NCBI GenBank assembly: GCA_020444775.1
Contig: JAGRHX010000052.1
Span: 1-7,422, forward strand
Direction of reading: 5' to 3'
DNA from: Gammaproteobacteria bacterium
GTDB lineage: Bacteria > Pseudomonadota > Gammaproteobacteria > HK1
DNA length: 7,422 bases
Part shown: positions 1 through 7,422 of the stretch, one piece after another
Layout of the letters: every line of letters starts with the position of its first letter
Numbering within the stretch: position 1 is the stretch's first letter
Notes under the pieces: model-generated
Seen by the model: the letters and a program-made list of their open reading frames with translations, nothing else
What the model was told of the DNA's origin: nothing
Databases searched by the model: none
Program-made: the position numbers and the translations under genes

Positions 1-451
1 GGTCTACAACCGCTGCATCGGCACCCGCTTCTGCCAGGCCAATTGCCCCTACAAGGTACGTCGATTCAACTGGTTCGGCTATGCCGACGGCGACACCTAC
101 GCCAACCTCGGTGCCGACAGCGTACGCGCGGCGAACAACCCCGATGTCAGCGTGCGTCAGCGGGGTGTGATGGAGAAATGCACCTACTGCGTGCAACGCA
201 TCAGCCGGGCTCGACGTCATGCGCGGGTCGAGCACCGGCCGATCGCGGACGGCGAGGTCGTCACCGCTTGCCAGGCGGCCTGTCCCACCCGCGCCATCAG
301 CTTTGGTGATCTCAGTGACGAGCACGGCCGGATCGCGAAGCTGCGACGCGAACCCCACCACTACGCGTTGCTCGGTCATCTGGGTACTCGACCACGAACG
401 ACCTATCTGGCGCATCTGCGCAATCCGAATCCCGCGCTGGAGGAGACCTAG
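1..451 (+). CDS. actB: Alternative complex III iron-sulfur subunit ActB, C-terminal part (5' truncated)
   Basis: The reading frame is open from base 2 to a TAG at 449-451, giving 149 visible residues; the start is left of the window. The fragment is the end of a ferredoxin-like four-cluster domain of the molybdopterin-oxidoreductase Fe-S family. Cysteines are visible at fragment residues 5, 11 and 15 ([12 protein letters not shown], followed by YKVRRFN), at 60 and 63 ([11 protein letters not shown]), and at 90 and 94 ([10 protein letters not shown]). In ActB this domain follows a catalytically inert molybdopterin-like domain, which would lie upstream. Its role is to relay electrons from the quinol site in ActC towards the cytochrome subunits on the periplasmic face. 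The identity as ActB rather than a generic DmsB/NrfC-type protein rests on the following genes actC-actD-actE-actF. The stop codon is 2 bases before actC, so the two are one transcription unit. The clusters look intact as far as visible. Confidence 0.93.
   Translation, partial: VYNRCIGTRFCQANCPYKVRRFNWFGYADGDTYANLGADSVRAANNPDVSVRQRGVMEKCTYCVQRISRARRHARVEHRPIADGEVVTACQAACPTRAISFGDLSDEHGRIAKLRREPHHYALLGHLGTRPRTTYLAHLRNPNPALEET
439..445 (+). promoter_or_regulatory. Ribosome binding site for actC
   Basis: GGAGGAG lies inside the last codons of actB, 8 bases before the GTG at 454. It is the strongest Shine-Dalgarno-like sequence seen at any junction in the window. It supports the GTG as the real start of actC, and it sits at the only junction that is not a 4-base overlap. 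Confidence 0.75.
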
Positions 452-453
452 AC

Positions 454-1815
454 GTGGCGTCGGCCGGCCGCTTGAACCGCTGGACGCTTGCGCAGGGAAG
501 AAGCTACGAGGCGGTCAACGCGACGGTCAGCGCGCCTGTGTTGAATCGCGCCGAATGGCGCTGGCGGTCGTGGTGGCTGGCTTTCGGCCTCAGCGCGGCG
601 TTGACCTTGCTGATGCTGGTATCCATGTACCGGGTGTTTCATTCAGGCGTCGGCGTCTGGGGCAACAACAGCACCGTGGTTTGGGGTTTTCCACTGGCCA
701 ACTATGTGTGGTGGATAGGCATCGGCAACGCGGGAACGCTTATATCTTCGATGCTGCTGCTGATGCGACAGCCCTGGCGTGCGTCGATCAATCGCTTCGC
801 CGAGGCCATGACCCTGTTTGCCGCGGTTATCGCCGGCTTGTTCCCGATCTTGCATCTGGGCCGACCGGAATACTTCTATTGGTTGTTGCCATATCCCAAC
901 ACGATGGGGCTGTGGCCACAGTGGCGAAGCGCCTTGATCTGGGACTTCTGGGCCATCACCGCCTATCTGCTGTTCTCGCTGCTCTTCTGGTACAGCGCAC
1001 TGATTCCCGATCTGGCCACATTTCGTGACCGCGCGCGACACGTATTCGCGCGATACCTCTACGGCGCACTGGCGCTGGGCTGGCGTGGCTCGGCGCTGCA
1101 CTGGCATCGCTACGAAATCCTCCATACCACCATGGCCTGTCTCGCGGTGCCCCTGGTGGTGATGTTGCACAGCGTGGTCGGTCTGGATTTCGCCGCCAGC
1201 CTGATGCCGGGATGGCAGGAGACCATCTTCCCGCCCTACTTCGTCGTCGGAGCGATGTACTCGGGATTTGCGATGGTGGCGCTGCTGACCGCGCTGCTGC
1301 GTTGGGGCTTGCGCTTGCAGGCGCTCATCACACGTGCGCATTTCGACGTCATGGCCAGGATCATGCTGGCGGCGTCACTGATCATGGGCCTGGCCTATCT
1401 GACCGAGTGGTTCGCCGCGTGGTATCGCGGTGAACGCGTCGAGCGCTGGCTCCTCGTCTACCAGTTCACGGGCACCTACGCACCGCTGTACTGGGTGATG
1501 CTGCTGTTCAACGTGATCGTGCCGCAGCTCTTCTGGCTCCCGGTCGTGCGCCGCAGCGTGCTTGCCGTCGTCACGATCTCGATCCTCATCAACATCGGCA
1601 TGTGGCTGGAGCGCATCTTGATCGTCTGGGCGCCGCTCGCCCATGGTCACCTGCCCGACACCTGGCGTGCGTTCGTTCCGACCTTCTGGGACTGGTCGCT
1701 GCTGGTCGGATCGCTCGGTTTCTTTGCGCTGCTCTATCTCGGCCTGGTACGGCTCCTGCCCATCGTCTCGATGCATGAGATGCGCAAGCTGCTCGATGAG
1801 GGGCAGCGCGCATGA
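454..1815 (+). CDS. actC: Alternative complex III polytopic membrane subunit ActC (NrfD/PsrC family)
   Basis: This 453-residue protein begins at a GTG preceded by a good ribosome binding site and ends in a TGA overlapping actD. Hydrophobicity shows about ten membrane helices, near residues 40-60, 80-104, 117-133, 161-182, 224-248, 261-283, 298-324, 343-365, 367-391 and 414-436. Length and topology match NrfD-type ActC. Polar residues in or near helices include H134 (in HLGRP), D164 (in IWDFWAI), H239 and D245 (SVVGLDFA), E318 and E386. The His/Asp pair about 30 residues apart resembles the residues proposed to form the quinol site and proton path in ActC structures; this assignment is from memory of the family and is not tested. 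The role is quinol oxidation at the periplasmic side, with electrons passed to ActB. It is translated directly after actB and coupled to actD by an ATGA overlap. Confidence 0.94.
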   Translation: MASAGRLNRWTLAQGRSYEAVNATVSAPVLNRAEWRWRSWWLAFGLSAALTLLMLVSMYRVFHSGVGVWGNNSTVVWGFPLANYVWWIGIGNAGTLISSMLLLMRQPWRASINRFAEAMTLFAAVIAGLFPILHLGRPEYFYWLLPYPNTMGLWPQWRSALIWDFWAITAYLLFSLLFWYSALIPDLATFRDRARHVFARYLYGALALGWRGSALHWHRYEILHTTMACLAVPLVVMLHSVVGLDFAASLMPGWQETIFPPYFVVGAMYSGFAMVALLTALLRWGLRLQALITRAHFDVMARIMLAASLIMGLAYLTEWFAAWYRGERVERWLLVYQFTGTYAPLYWVMLLFNVIVPQLFWLPVVRRSVLAVVTISILINIGMWLERILIVWAPLAHGHLPDTWRAFVPTFWDWSLLVGSLGFFALLYLGLVRLLPIVSMHEMRKLLDEGQRA

Positions 1816-2336
1816 GCTGCCTGTTGATCGCCCGCTTTGCCAGCGCCGAGGCCTTGCGGGCGGCAGCCCATCAGACTCGAGCGGCCGGATTCCCTGCCCT
1901 CGATGCCTTCGCCCCTTTTGCCGTCGACGGACTGGCCGAGGCCCTTGGCGTGCGGCGCTCGAGAGTACGGGTGGCGATGCTGGTCGGCGGTCTCACCGTC
2001 GCCGCCTTTGCCTACGGCATCGAGTGGTACAGCGCGGTAGTCGACTACCCCATCGTCAGCGGTGGCCGGGCCTTGCACGCATGGCCCGCCTTCCTGTTGT
2101 TTCCAATCACCGTCGGCATACTCGCCGCGGCGATATGCGGCGTCATCGCGTTCCTGGTCGAGACGGGCATGCCAGCGCTGCATCATCGATGCTTCGCGCT
2201 GCCCGGCTTCGATCGGGTCAGCCAGGACGGCTTCTTGCTCGCGCTCGAGTGCCCCGATGAGCCACTCGGCGTGGTGGCCGTGCGCGACTGTCTGCAACGA
2301 ACGGGTGCGATCGCTCTGTGGACGGTCCAGACGTGA
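1812..2336 (+). CDS. actD: Alternative complex III subunit ActD (DUF3341 family)
   Basis: A 174-residue protein starting at the ATG of an ATGA overlap with actC; a purine-rich GAGGGG near 1798-1803 can serve as ribosome binding site. It has a soluble N-terminal part that begins like other DUF3341 proteins (a short beta strand, then a helix, residues 3-25). Two membrane helices follow at about 54-71 and 91-116. The segment between them, DYPIVSGGRALHAWPAF (residues 78-94), and the stretch LHHRCFALPGF with the following SQDGFLLALE are the family hallmarks. In ACIII this subunit is a structural, cofactor-free membrane component beside ActC. No cofactor-binding motif is visible here either. Length is normal for the family. 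It ends in a TGA overlapping the GTG of actE. Confidence 0.92.
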   Translation: MSCLLIARFASAEALRAAAHQTRAAGFPALDAFAPFAVDGLAEALGVRRSRVRVAMLVGGLTVAAFAYGIEWYSAVVDYPIVSGGRALHAWPAFLLFPITVGILAAAICGVIAFLVETGMPALHHRCFALPGFDRVSQDGFLLALECPDEPLGVVAVRDCLQRTGAIALWTVQT

Positions 2337-2866
2337 GCCGCATCGAACGCAGCGCGATATTGATTGCCTTGGTGGCCGCCATGCTGGCGGGCTGTGACAA
2401 CAGCATGCGACAGCAACGCAAGTACACCACCTATGCCAGAGCCTGGCTATGGGACGACCAGAGCGCGGCCCGCCCGCTGCCCGAGCACGTGGTGGCGCGT
2501 GGAGATCTGGCGCGCCAGGCGCAAGTGCTCGGTCCCCCACGCATCTCGGCGGCGTTGCTGACTCGAGGCCGTGAGCGATACGAGATCTTCTGCGTGCCCT
2601 GTCATGGGCATAGCGGACGGGGCGATGGCATTGTCGTCGATCGCGGCTTCCCGAAGCCCCCCTCGTACCTTGAACCGGATCTGATGAGGGCGCCGGCGTC
2701 GACCTTCTATGACGCGATGAGCAACGGCTATGGCGTCATGTACGCCTACGCGTCGCGCCTGTCACCACGAGACCGATGGGCCATCATCGCCTACATCCGC
2801 GCGCTGCAGTTGTCTGGCCGCGGCACGCTCGATCGCGCGGCCGATGCACCGGAGCAACGGTCATGA
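2333..2866 (+). CDS. actE: Alternative complex III monohaem cytochrome c lipoprotein ActE
   Basis: Starting at the GTG that overlaps the actD stop (GTGA, 2333-2336), the protein has 177 residues. Residues 1-20 form a lipoprotein signal peptide with lipobox LAGC, the lipidated cysteine being C21, so the mature protein is anchored on the periplasmic side of the membrane. One class I cytochrome c domain follows, with haem attachment CVPCH (C87, C90, H91) and a likely distal ligand M136 in GYGVMYAYASRL. The C-terminal helix DRWAIIAYIRALQLS is typical for the fold. The role is electron transfer from the Fe-S and multihaem subunits to the downstream oxidase. A GTG at 2318 in the same frame would add five residues; I prefer 2333 because the other junctions of this operon use the same overlap. 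No strong ribosome binding site precedes either start, which suggests translational coupling to actD. Confidence 0.92.
   Translation: MSRIERSAILIALVAAMLAGCDNSMRQQRKYTTYARAWLWDDQSAARPLPEHVVARGDLARQAQVLGPPRISAALLTRGRERYEIFCVPCHGHSGRGDGIVVDRGFPKPPSYLEPDLMRAPASTFYDAMSNGYGVMYAYASRLSPRDRWAIIAYIRALQLSGRGTLDRAADAPEQRS
2851..2854 (+). promoter_or_regulatory. Ribosome binding site deciding the actF start
   Basis: GGAG lies within the end of actE, 8 bases before the ATG at 2863 and 11 before the ATG at 2866. The spacing favours the first of the two adjacent ATG codons, which is also the one forming the 4-base overlap with the actE stop. Confidence 0.55.
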
Positions 2867-3942
2867 TGTGTGATGACTGCGCCCACGGCACCACGAGAAC
2901 GTCCAGGCAATGGCTGCTCGGTGTCACGCTGCTGGCGGCTTCGGCCATCGTCGTGTCGGCCGTGCTCTGGCCCGAGCAGGTTGCCGTTGGCTGGCTCATT
3001 GGCCTGGTCGTCACGATATCGGTGTCCGTGGGCAGTCTGGCCTGGCTTCAGATCCACTGCCTGACCGGGGGACGTTGGGGAGTAGCGCTGCGACCGGTGC
3101 TGGTGCCAGCGGCCTGCTGCACGCCGGTGCTCGCACTGCTGTTCATGCCGCTGCTGATGTATCTGCCAGGCTTGTATCAGTGGGCGGACGACCCATCGAC
3201 TATCGAAGCGGCGGTGCGCGCCTGGTATCTGAACCCGGATGCGTTCACCGCGCGCACAGCGATCGCGCTCAGCGGCTGGAGCATCCTCGCCCTGCTCACC
3301 GTACGCAGGACGAATGGCGCTGGTGTCCTGCTGGCGGCGCTGGGTCTGGTGTTTCATGCGGTGTCCATCAGCTACATCTCGATCGACTGGATACTCTCGA
3401 TGGCGCCGGGTTTCATATCCACCTCCTTCGGCTTCAGCTTCGCCATCATGCAGCTACTCGCGGCGCTGGCCTACGCCGCGCTGGTCAGGCCTGCCGATGA
3501 TCGCCGCGCGCTGCACGACCACGCCGCGCTGCTGCTCTGTACCACGCTCGCGCTTGCGTATATCAGCTTCATGGCGGTGCTGGTGCTGTGGTACGGCAAT
3601 CGGCCGAGCAAGGTCGCTTGGTTGGTCACACGTAGTCGAGCGCCCTGGTCGTGGATGACCATGATTGCCCTGGCGCTCGCCTGTCTCCTCCCCGCTTGCG
3701 CTCTACTCGACGCTCGGCTGCGCAGTAGTCGCAAGGCGCTAAGGGTGCTCGGTGCGGGCGTGCTCGTCGGCCTGATGCTCAATGTCATGGTGTTGCTCGG
3801 AGCACCGCACGGGCTGGCCAGCACGGTCGTCGCCGTATTCGCCACGCTCACCTTGCTCGGTGGCCTCGCACTCGTGATCGTGGCCCGGCCGCCGTCCATC
3901 TGGCGCGCGGCGACGCCAGCACGGCGCAGGCCCTCGTCATGA
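2863..3942 (+). CDS. actF: Alternative complex III polytopic membrane subunit ActF
   Basis: This is a 359-residue protein from the ATG at 2863, which overlaps the actE stop and follows GGAG (2851-2854) by 8 bases; an in-frame ATG at 2866 is possible. It has about ten predicted helices, near residues 17-35, 40-63, 80-105, 131-147, 152-168, 189-208, 219-243, 265-282, 294-312 and 319-341. Family signatures are HCLTGGRWGVALRP (65-78 and preceding H), the segment SISYISIDWILSM followed by STSFGFSF (168-193), and WYGNRPSKVAWLV (243-255). ActF is an NrfD-like relative of ActC, proposed to take part in proton translocation but not known to bind quinol. It is somewhat short for the family, with brief loops and a compact N terminus. 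The N terminus carries C3 and C6 in MMCDDC, with C65 and CC at 85-86 further on; no cofactor is known for these. It ends in an ATGA overlap with the next gene. Confidence 0.9.
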   Translation: MMCDDCAHGTTRTSRQWLLGVTLLAASAIVVSAVLWPEQVAVGWLIGLVVTISVSVGSLAWLQIHCLTGGRWGVALRPVLVPAACCTPVLALLFMPLLMYLPGLYQWADDPSTIEAAVRAWYLNPDAFTARTAIALSGWSILALLTVRRTNGAGVLLAALGLVFHAVSISYISIDWILSMAPGFISTSFGFSFAIMQLLAALAYAALVRPADDRRALHDHAALLLCTTLALAYISFMAVLVLWYGNRPSKVAWLVTRSRAPWSWMTMIALALACLLPACALLDARLRSSRKALRVLGAGVLVGLMLNVMVLLGAPHGLASTVVAVFATLTLLGGLALVIVARPPSIWRAATPARRRPSS

Positions 3943-4343
3943 GCGGGGCAACGTCAGCGGATGGTCGCGAAGTGAATGGTCGAGCCGAAACCGGCAATGT
4001 CGATGCCCGACTGGTGCTACGCGCCGGCGCGGGGCTCGTCGCCTTCTTGATCGCCAGCCTCGTCCTGCTCGCAATGCTTTTCCTGCAATTTGCACCCGAG
4101 CATCGGAGCGCGCCGCCGGAGGCGTCGCGATACAAGCCACGATCGGAGGTGGAGAACGTCGCGCGTGATCGGCGCAAGCCGTCAACGAAACCGCACGCGC
4201 ACGGCCGCGAGCCGCGGCACTGGGACACTCCGATACCAATCGAAGAGGCCATGACACGCATCGTGCAACGCGGCTCACAGGCGTATGCACCACTCCATCC
4301 GCCACCGTCGAGCGAACGCGGCGAGGCAACGGGCAAACCATGA
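3939..4343 (+). CDS. Small single-helix membrane protein of the ACIII/oxidase operon, unknown function
   Basis: A 134-residue protein starting at the ATG of an ATGA overlap with actF and ending in an ATGA overlap with sco. The N-terminal 25 residues are polar and probably cytoplasmic. One membrane helix spans about 27-50 (LVLRAGAGLVAFLIASLVLL region). The rest is a basic, proline- and histidine-rich tail, probably periplasmic. Near residues 95-112 is WDTPIPIEEAMTRIVQRG; this resembles a motif of the form IPI-x-x-AM that I recall from small proteins beside sco and coxB genes in other oxidase operons. Placement directly after actF matches the position where some ACIII operons carry the small subunit actG, but I cannot show homology. 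It could be a small ACIII subunit, a supercomplex linker or an oxidase assembly factor. That it is a real gene is well supported by the two overlaps and by codon use like its neighbours. Its function is not known to me. Confidence 0.8.
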   Translation: MSGATSADGREVNGRAETGNVDARLVLRAGAGLVAFLIASLVLLAMLFLQFAPEHRSAPPEASRYKPRSEVENVARDRRKPSTKPHAHGREPRHWDTPIPIEEAMTRIVQRGSQAYAPLHPPPSSERGEATGKP

Positions 4344-5131
4344 GGGCGCTGATGGTCCTGTGCATGCTCGCCCCACTGTTCCCCTCGCTGTCGCACGCCG
4401 GGCTGCCCCCCGCGCAGCTCGAAACCGTGGCGGTGCAGGTCCCCGAGGACGCGAGTCTACCCCTGTCGATGCGCTTTGAGGGGACCGATGGCAGGACCCG
4501 GACTCTGGCCAACATTCTCGGCAAGCGGCCGGCCTTGCTGATCCTGACCGACTACACCTGCAGCAATCTCTGCGGCCCTACCGTGACGATGGCGGTCGCC
4601 GGTCTGGCGGCGACCGGCCTGGTCCCGGGGCGTGATTTCCGTCTGCTGATGGTGGGGCTGGATCCACGCGATGGGCCCGAGGCCGCGTCGGCGATGCGTG
4701 CGAGCCACCTCGATCCAGACAGTGAGATGGCCCGAGCCAGCCACTTCCTGATGGCGAGCGCCGAGAGCATCGAACAGGTCACACACCGGCTCGGCTATCG
4801 ATTCGTCTACGATCGGGCGCGCGACCAGTTCGCCCATCCGGGCGTTGCCTTCGTCATCGACCGCAACGGCAGGTTGGTACGAGTGCTGTCGGCGCTCGCT
4901 CTTGATGCCGGCGACCTGCGTCTGGCGATGGTCGACGCGGGTCGCGGTGCGGTGGGCACCGCGTTCGATCAGATCCGACTACGCTGCTTCGGTTTCGACC
5001 CTGCTCGAGGCATCTACACCGCCTCGATCGCCCTGATACTCACATACTCCGGTGCCCTCACGGTGGGCGCTCTGGCCGCCGCGATCGCCGGGATGCTCCT
5101 GGTCAGCAGAAGACAGCGGGCCCCGAGATGA
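4340..5131 (+). CDS. Sco1/SenC-family copper chaperone with C-terminal membrane anchor
   Basis: This 263-residue protein has a thioredoxin-like fold of the SCO1/SenC family and is expected to deliver copper to, or reduce, the CuA site of subunit II, encoded next. A cleavable signal peptide covers about residues 1-20 (ending SHA). The copper-binding motif is CSNLC, with C74 and C78 in DYTCSNLCGP; the third ligand is H166 in FAHPGVAFVID. LMVGLDPRDGP (103-113) is the usual Sco strand and loop. Unlike Sco proteins with an N-terminal anchor, it has a C-terminal helix at about 230-255 followed by a basic end. Just before that helix is a third periplasmic cysteine, C216, in RCFGFDPARGIY. This architecture is one I associate with Sco genes inside ACIII/oxidase operons. 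The residue after the first motif cysteine is serine where many family members have proline. Start and stop are both 4-base overlaps with the neighbours. Confidence 0.93.
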   Translation: MRALMVLCMLAPLFPSLSHAGLPPAQLETVAVQVPEDASLPLSMRFEGTDGRTRTLANILGKRPALLILTDYTCSNLCGPTVTMAVAGLAATGLVPGRDFRLLMVGLDPRDGPEAASAMRASHLDPDSEMARASHFLMASAESIEQVTHRLGYRFVYDRARDQFAHPGVAFVIDRNGRLVRVLSALALDAGDLRLAMVDAGRGAVGTAFDQIRLRCFGFDPARGIYTASIALILTYSGALTVGALAAAIAGMLLVSRRQRAPR

Positions 5132-6086
5132 ACCCCGACGCGTTCGACGATATCGGAGCCTTCACCACCGAGGCCTCCAACCATGCCACCCATATCGACA
5201 CGATCCTGTTCGCGCTCACCGCCATCTCATTGCTGATCGCCACCTTGGTGATCATCCTGATCGTCGGCTTCTCGATTCGATATCGGCGCGGTGCTCGGCC
5301 ATCGCGCGGGCCACTCCCCAAGGTGCTGCGCCGTGAGCTCGAGGTCAGCTGGACCATGGCGACCTTGTTGCTGTTTCTGTTCGTCTTCTGGTGGGCTGCA
5401 AGCGCGCAGTTGTCCAGCCTGCAACCGCCCGCGGATGGACTGCGGATACAGGTCATGGCCAAGCAATGGATGTGGAGGATCCGGCATCCCAACGGCGCCC
5501 GCGAGATCAATGTGCTGCACGTACCGGTGAACAGACCGGTGACCCTGGTCATGACCTCACAGGACGTCATACACAGCCTCTATCTACCCGCCCTACGCAT
5601 CAAGCAGGACGTGCTGCCGCGTCGCTACACGCGCCTGTGGTTCACCGCGCGCAAGACCGGCGCCTTTGCGCTGCTCTGCGCCGAGTTCTGTGGCACCGCG
5701 CATTCGCGGATGACGGGCCGGATCGTCGTCATGAAACCCGCGGCCTATGCACGCTGGATGGCCGCGCAACCCCAGACCATCGAACTGGCGCAAGCCGGTG
5801 CAGATCTGTTCCGGTCACTCGGCTGCTCAGGTTGCCATGCGGCGCAATCGGCGGTCCACGCGCCACCACTGCGCGGCGTATTCAATCGCCTGGTGCTGCT
5901 CGAGGATGGTCGTAGCGTGCGCGCGGACGAGGCCTATCTACGCGACGCCATATTGCGACCAAGGCGCGACATCGTCGCCGGCTATGCACCCATCATGCCC
6001 GGCTTCCGCGAGCTCGTGGACGAAGCCGAGCTGTTCCAGCTGATCGCCTATTTGAAGTCGCTGGCGCTCGAACCCGAGAGTGGCCC

Positions 6087-6090
<4 letters not shown>
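5128..6090 (+). CDS. coxB: Cytochrome c oxidase subunit II with fused cytochrome c domain (caa3 type)
   Basis: The 320-residue protein starts at the ATG overlapping the sco stop. Two membrane helices lie at about 25-50 and 72-92, forming the COX2 hairpin. The periplasmic cupredoxin domain follows, with QWMW at 113-116 and the CuA ligands H149, C184, E186 (backbone carbonyl), C188, H192 and M195 ([12 protein letters not shown]). A class I cytochrome c domain is fused behind it: CSGCH with C233, C236 and H237, and a likely distal ligand M290 in APIMPGF. The fusion defines a caa3-type oxidase, in which the tethered haem takes electrons from the donor complex. Here the donor is presumably ACIII, encoded immediately upstream. 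All CuA and haem ligands are present. No lipobox or cleavable signal peptide is evident before the first helix. The protein ends in an ATGA overlap with coxA. Confidence 0.96.

Positions 6091-7422
<1,332 letters not shown>

Noticed and set aside
1..451. Fe-S protein as part of a DMSO, polysulfide or nitrite (Nrf) reductase rather than ACIII
   Set aside because: The following DUF3341 gene, lipoprotein cytochrome c, second polytopic subunit and oxidase genes are specific to ACIII operons.
219..1028. Plus-strand open frame of 269 codons overlapping actB and actC
   Set aside because: It crosses the actB/actC junction in another frame, and its product is a low-complexity Arg/Ala/Gly-rich sequence. 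Both overlapped genes are well-supported family members.
1734..2540. Long minus-strand open frame of 268 codons
   Set aside because: It lies antisense across the end of actC, all of actD and the start of actE, whose families are recognisable. Its product is rich in Arg, Gly, His and Pro without any domain, as expected for a shadow frame in GC-rich DNA.
2776..2862. Upstream ATG that would extend actF by 29 codons
   Set aside because: The extension lies entirely within actE in another frame, is Arg-rich and would place unlikely residues ahead of the first helix. The ATG at 2863 has GGAG at good spacing and the operon's usual overlap.

Overview
The window is one uninterrupted, plus-strand respiratory operon. 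It encodes most of an alternative complex III (ACIII, a quinol:cytochrome c / quinol:oxidase oxidoreductase) followed directly by a caa3-type haem-copper cytochrome c oxidase. The DNA is GC-rich, with a strong G/C preference at third codon positions and tightly packed genes. The proteins suggest a Gram-negative bacterium, most likely a proteobacterium: there is a lipobox cytochrome, a Sco copper chaperone and a COX2-cytochrome c fusion. I cannot name the species from the sequence alone.

Layout, left to right: the C-terminal part of the iron-sulfur subunit actB (1-451, 5' end cut off); actC, an NrfD-like polytopic quinol-site subunit (454-1815); actD, a DUF3341 two-helix subunit (1812-2336); actE, a monohaem lipoprotein cytochrome c (2333-2866); actF, a second polytopic subunit (2863-3942); a small single-helix membrane protein of unknown function (3939-4343); a Sco/SenC copper chaperone with a C-terminal membrane helix (4340-5131); coxB, subunit II with CuA and a fused C-terminal cytochrome c domain (5128-6090); and coxA, subunit I, cut by the right edge (6087-7422). 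actA (multihaem cytochrome) would be expected upstream and the rest of coxA plus coxC and others downstream, but both lie outside the window.

How it works together (inference from the families): ActC oxidises membrane quinol. Electrons pass through the ActB Fe-S clusters and the ActA/ActE haems to the haem c domain of CoxB, then to CuA, then to haem a and the haem a3-CuB centre of CoxA, where O2 is reduced. The Sco protein would help load CuA. Co-transcription of all these genes fits the ACIII-oxidase supercomplexes known from other bacteria.

The most striking structural feature is that seven consecutive gene junctions, from actC/actD to coxB/coxA, are all 4-base stop/start overlaps (six ATGA, one GTGA). 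Only actB/actC has a gap, of 2 bases, and it carries a clear ribosome binding site. There is no intergenic stretch long enough for an internal promoter or terminator, and I see no RNA gene, mobile element, repeat array or CRISPR. The system is of a known type. The least understood part is the 134-residue protein between actF and sco.
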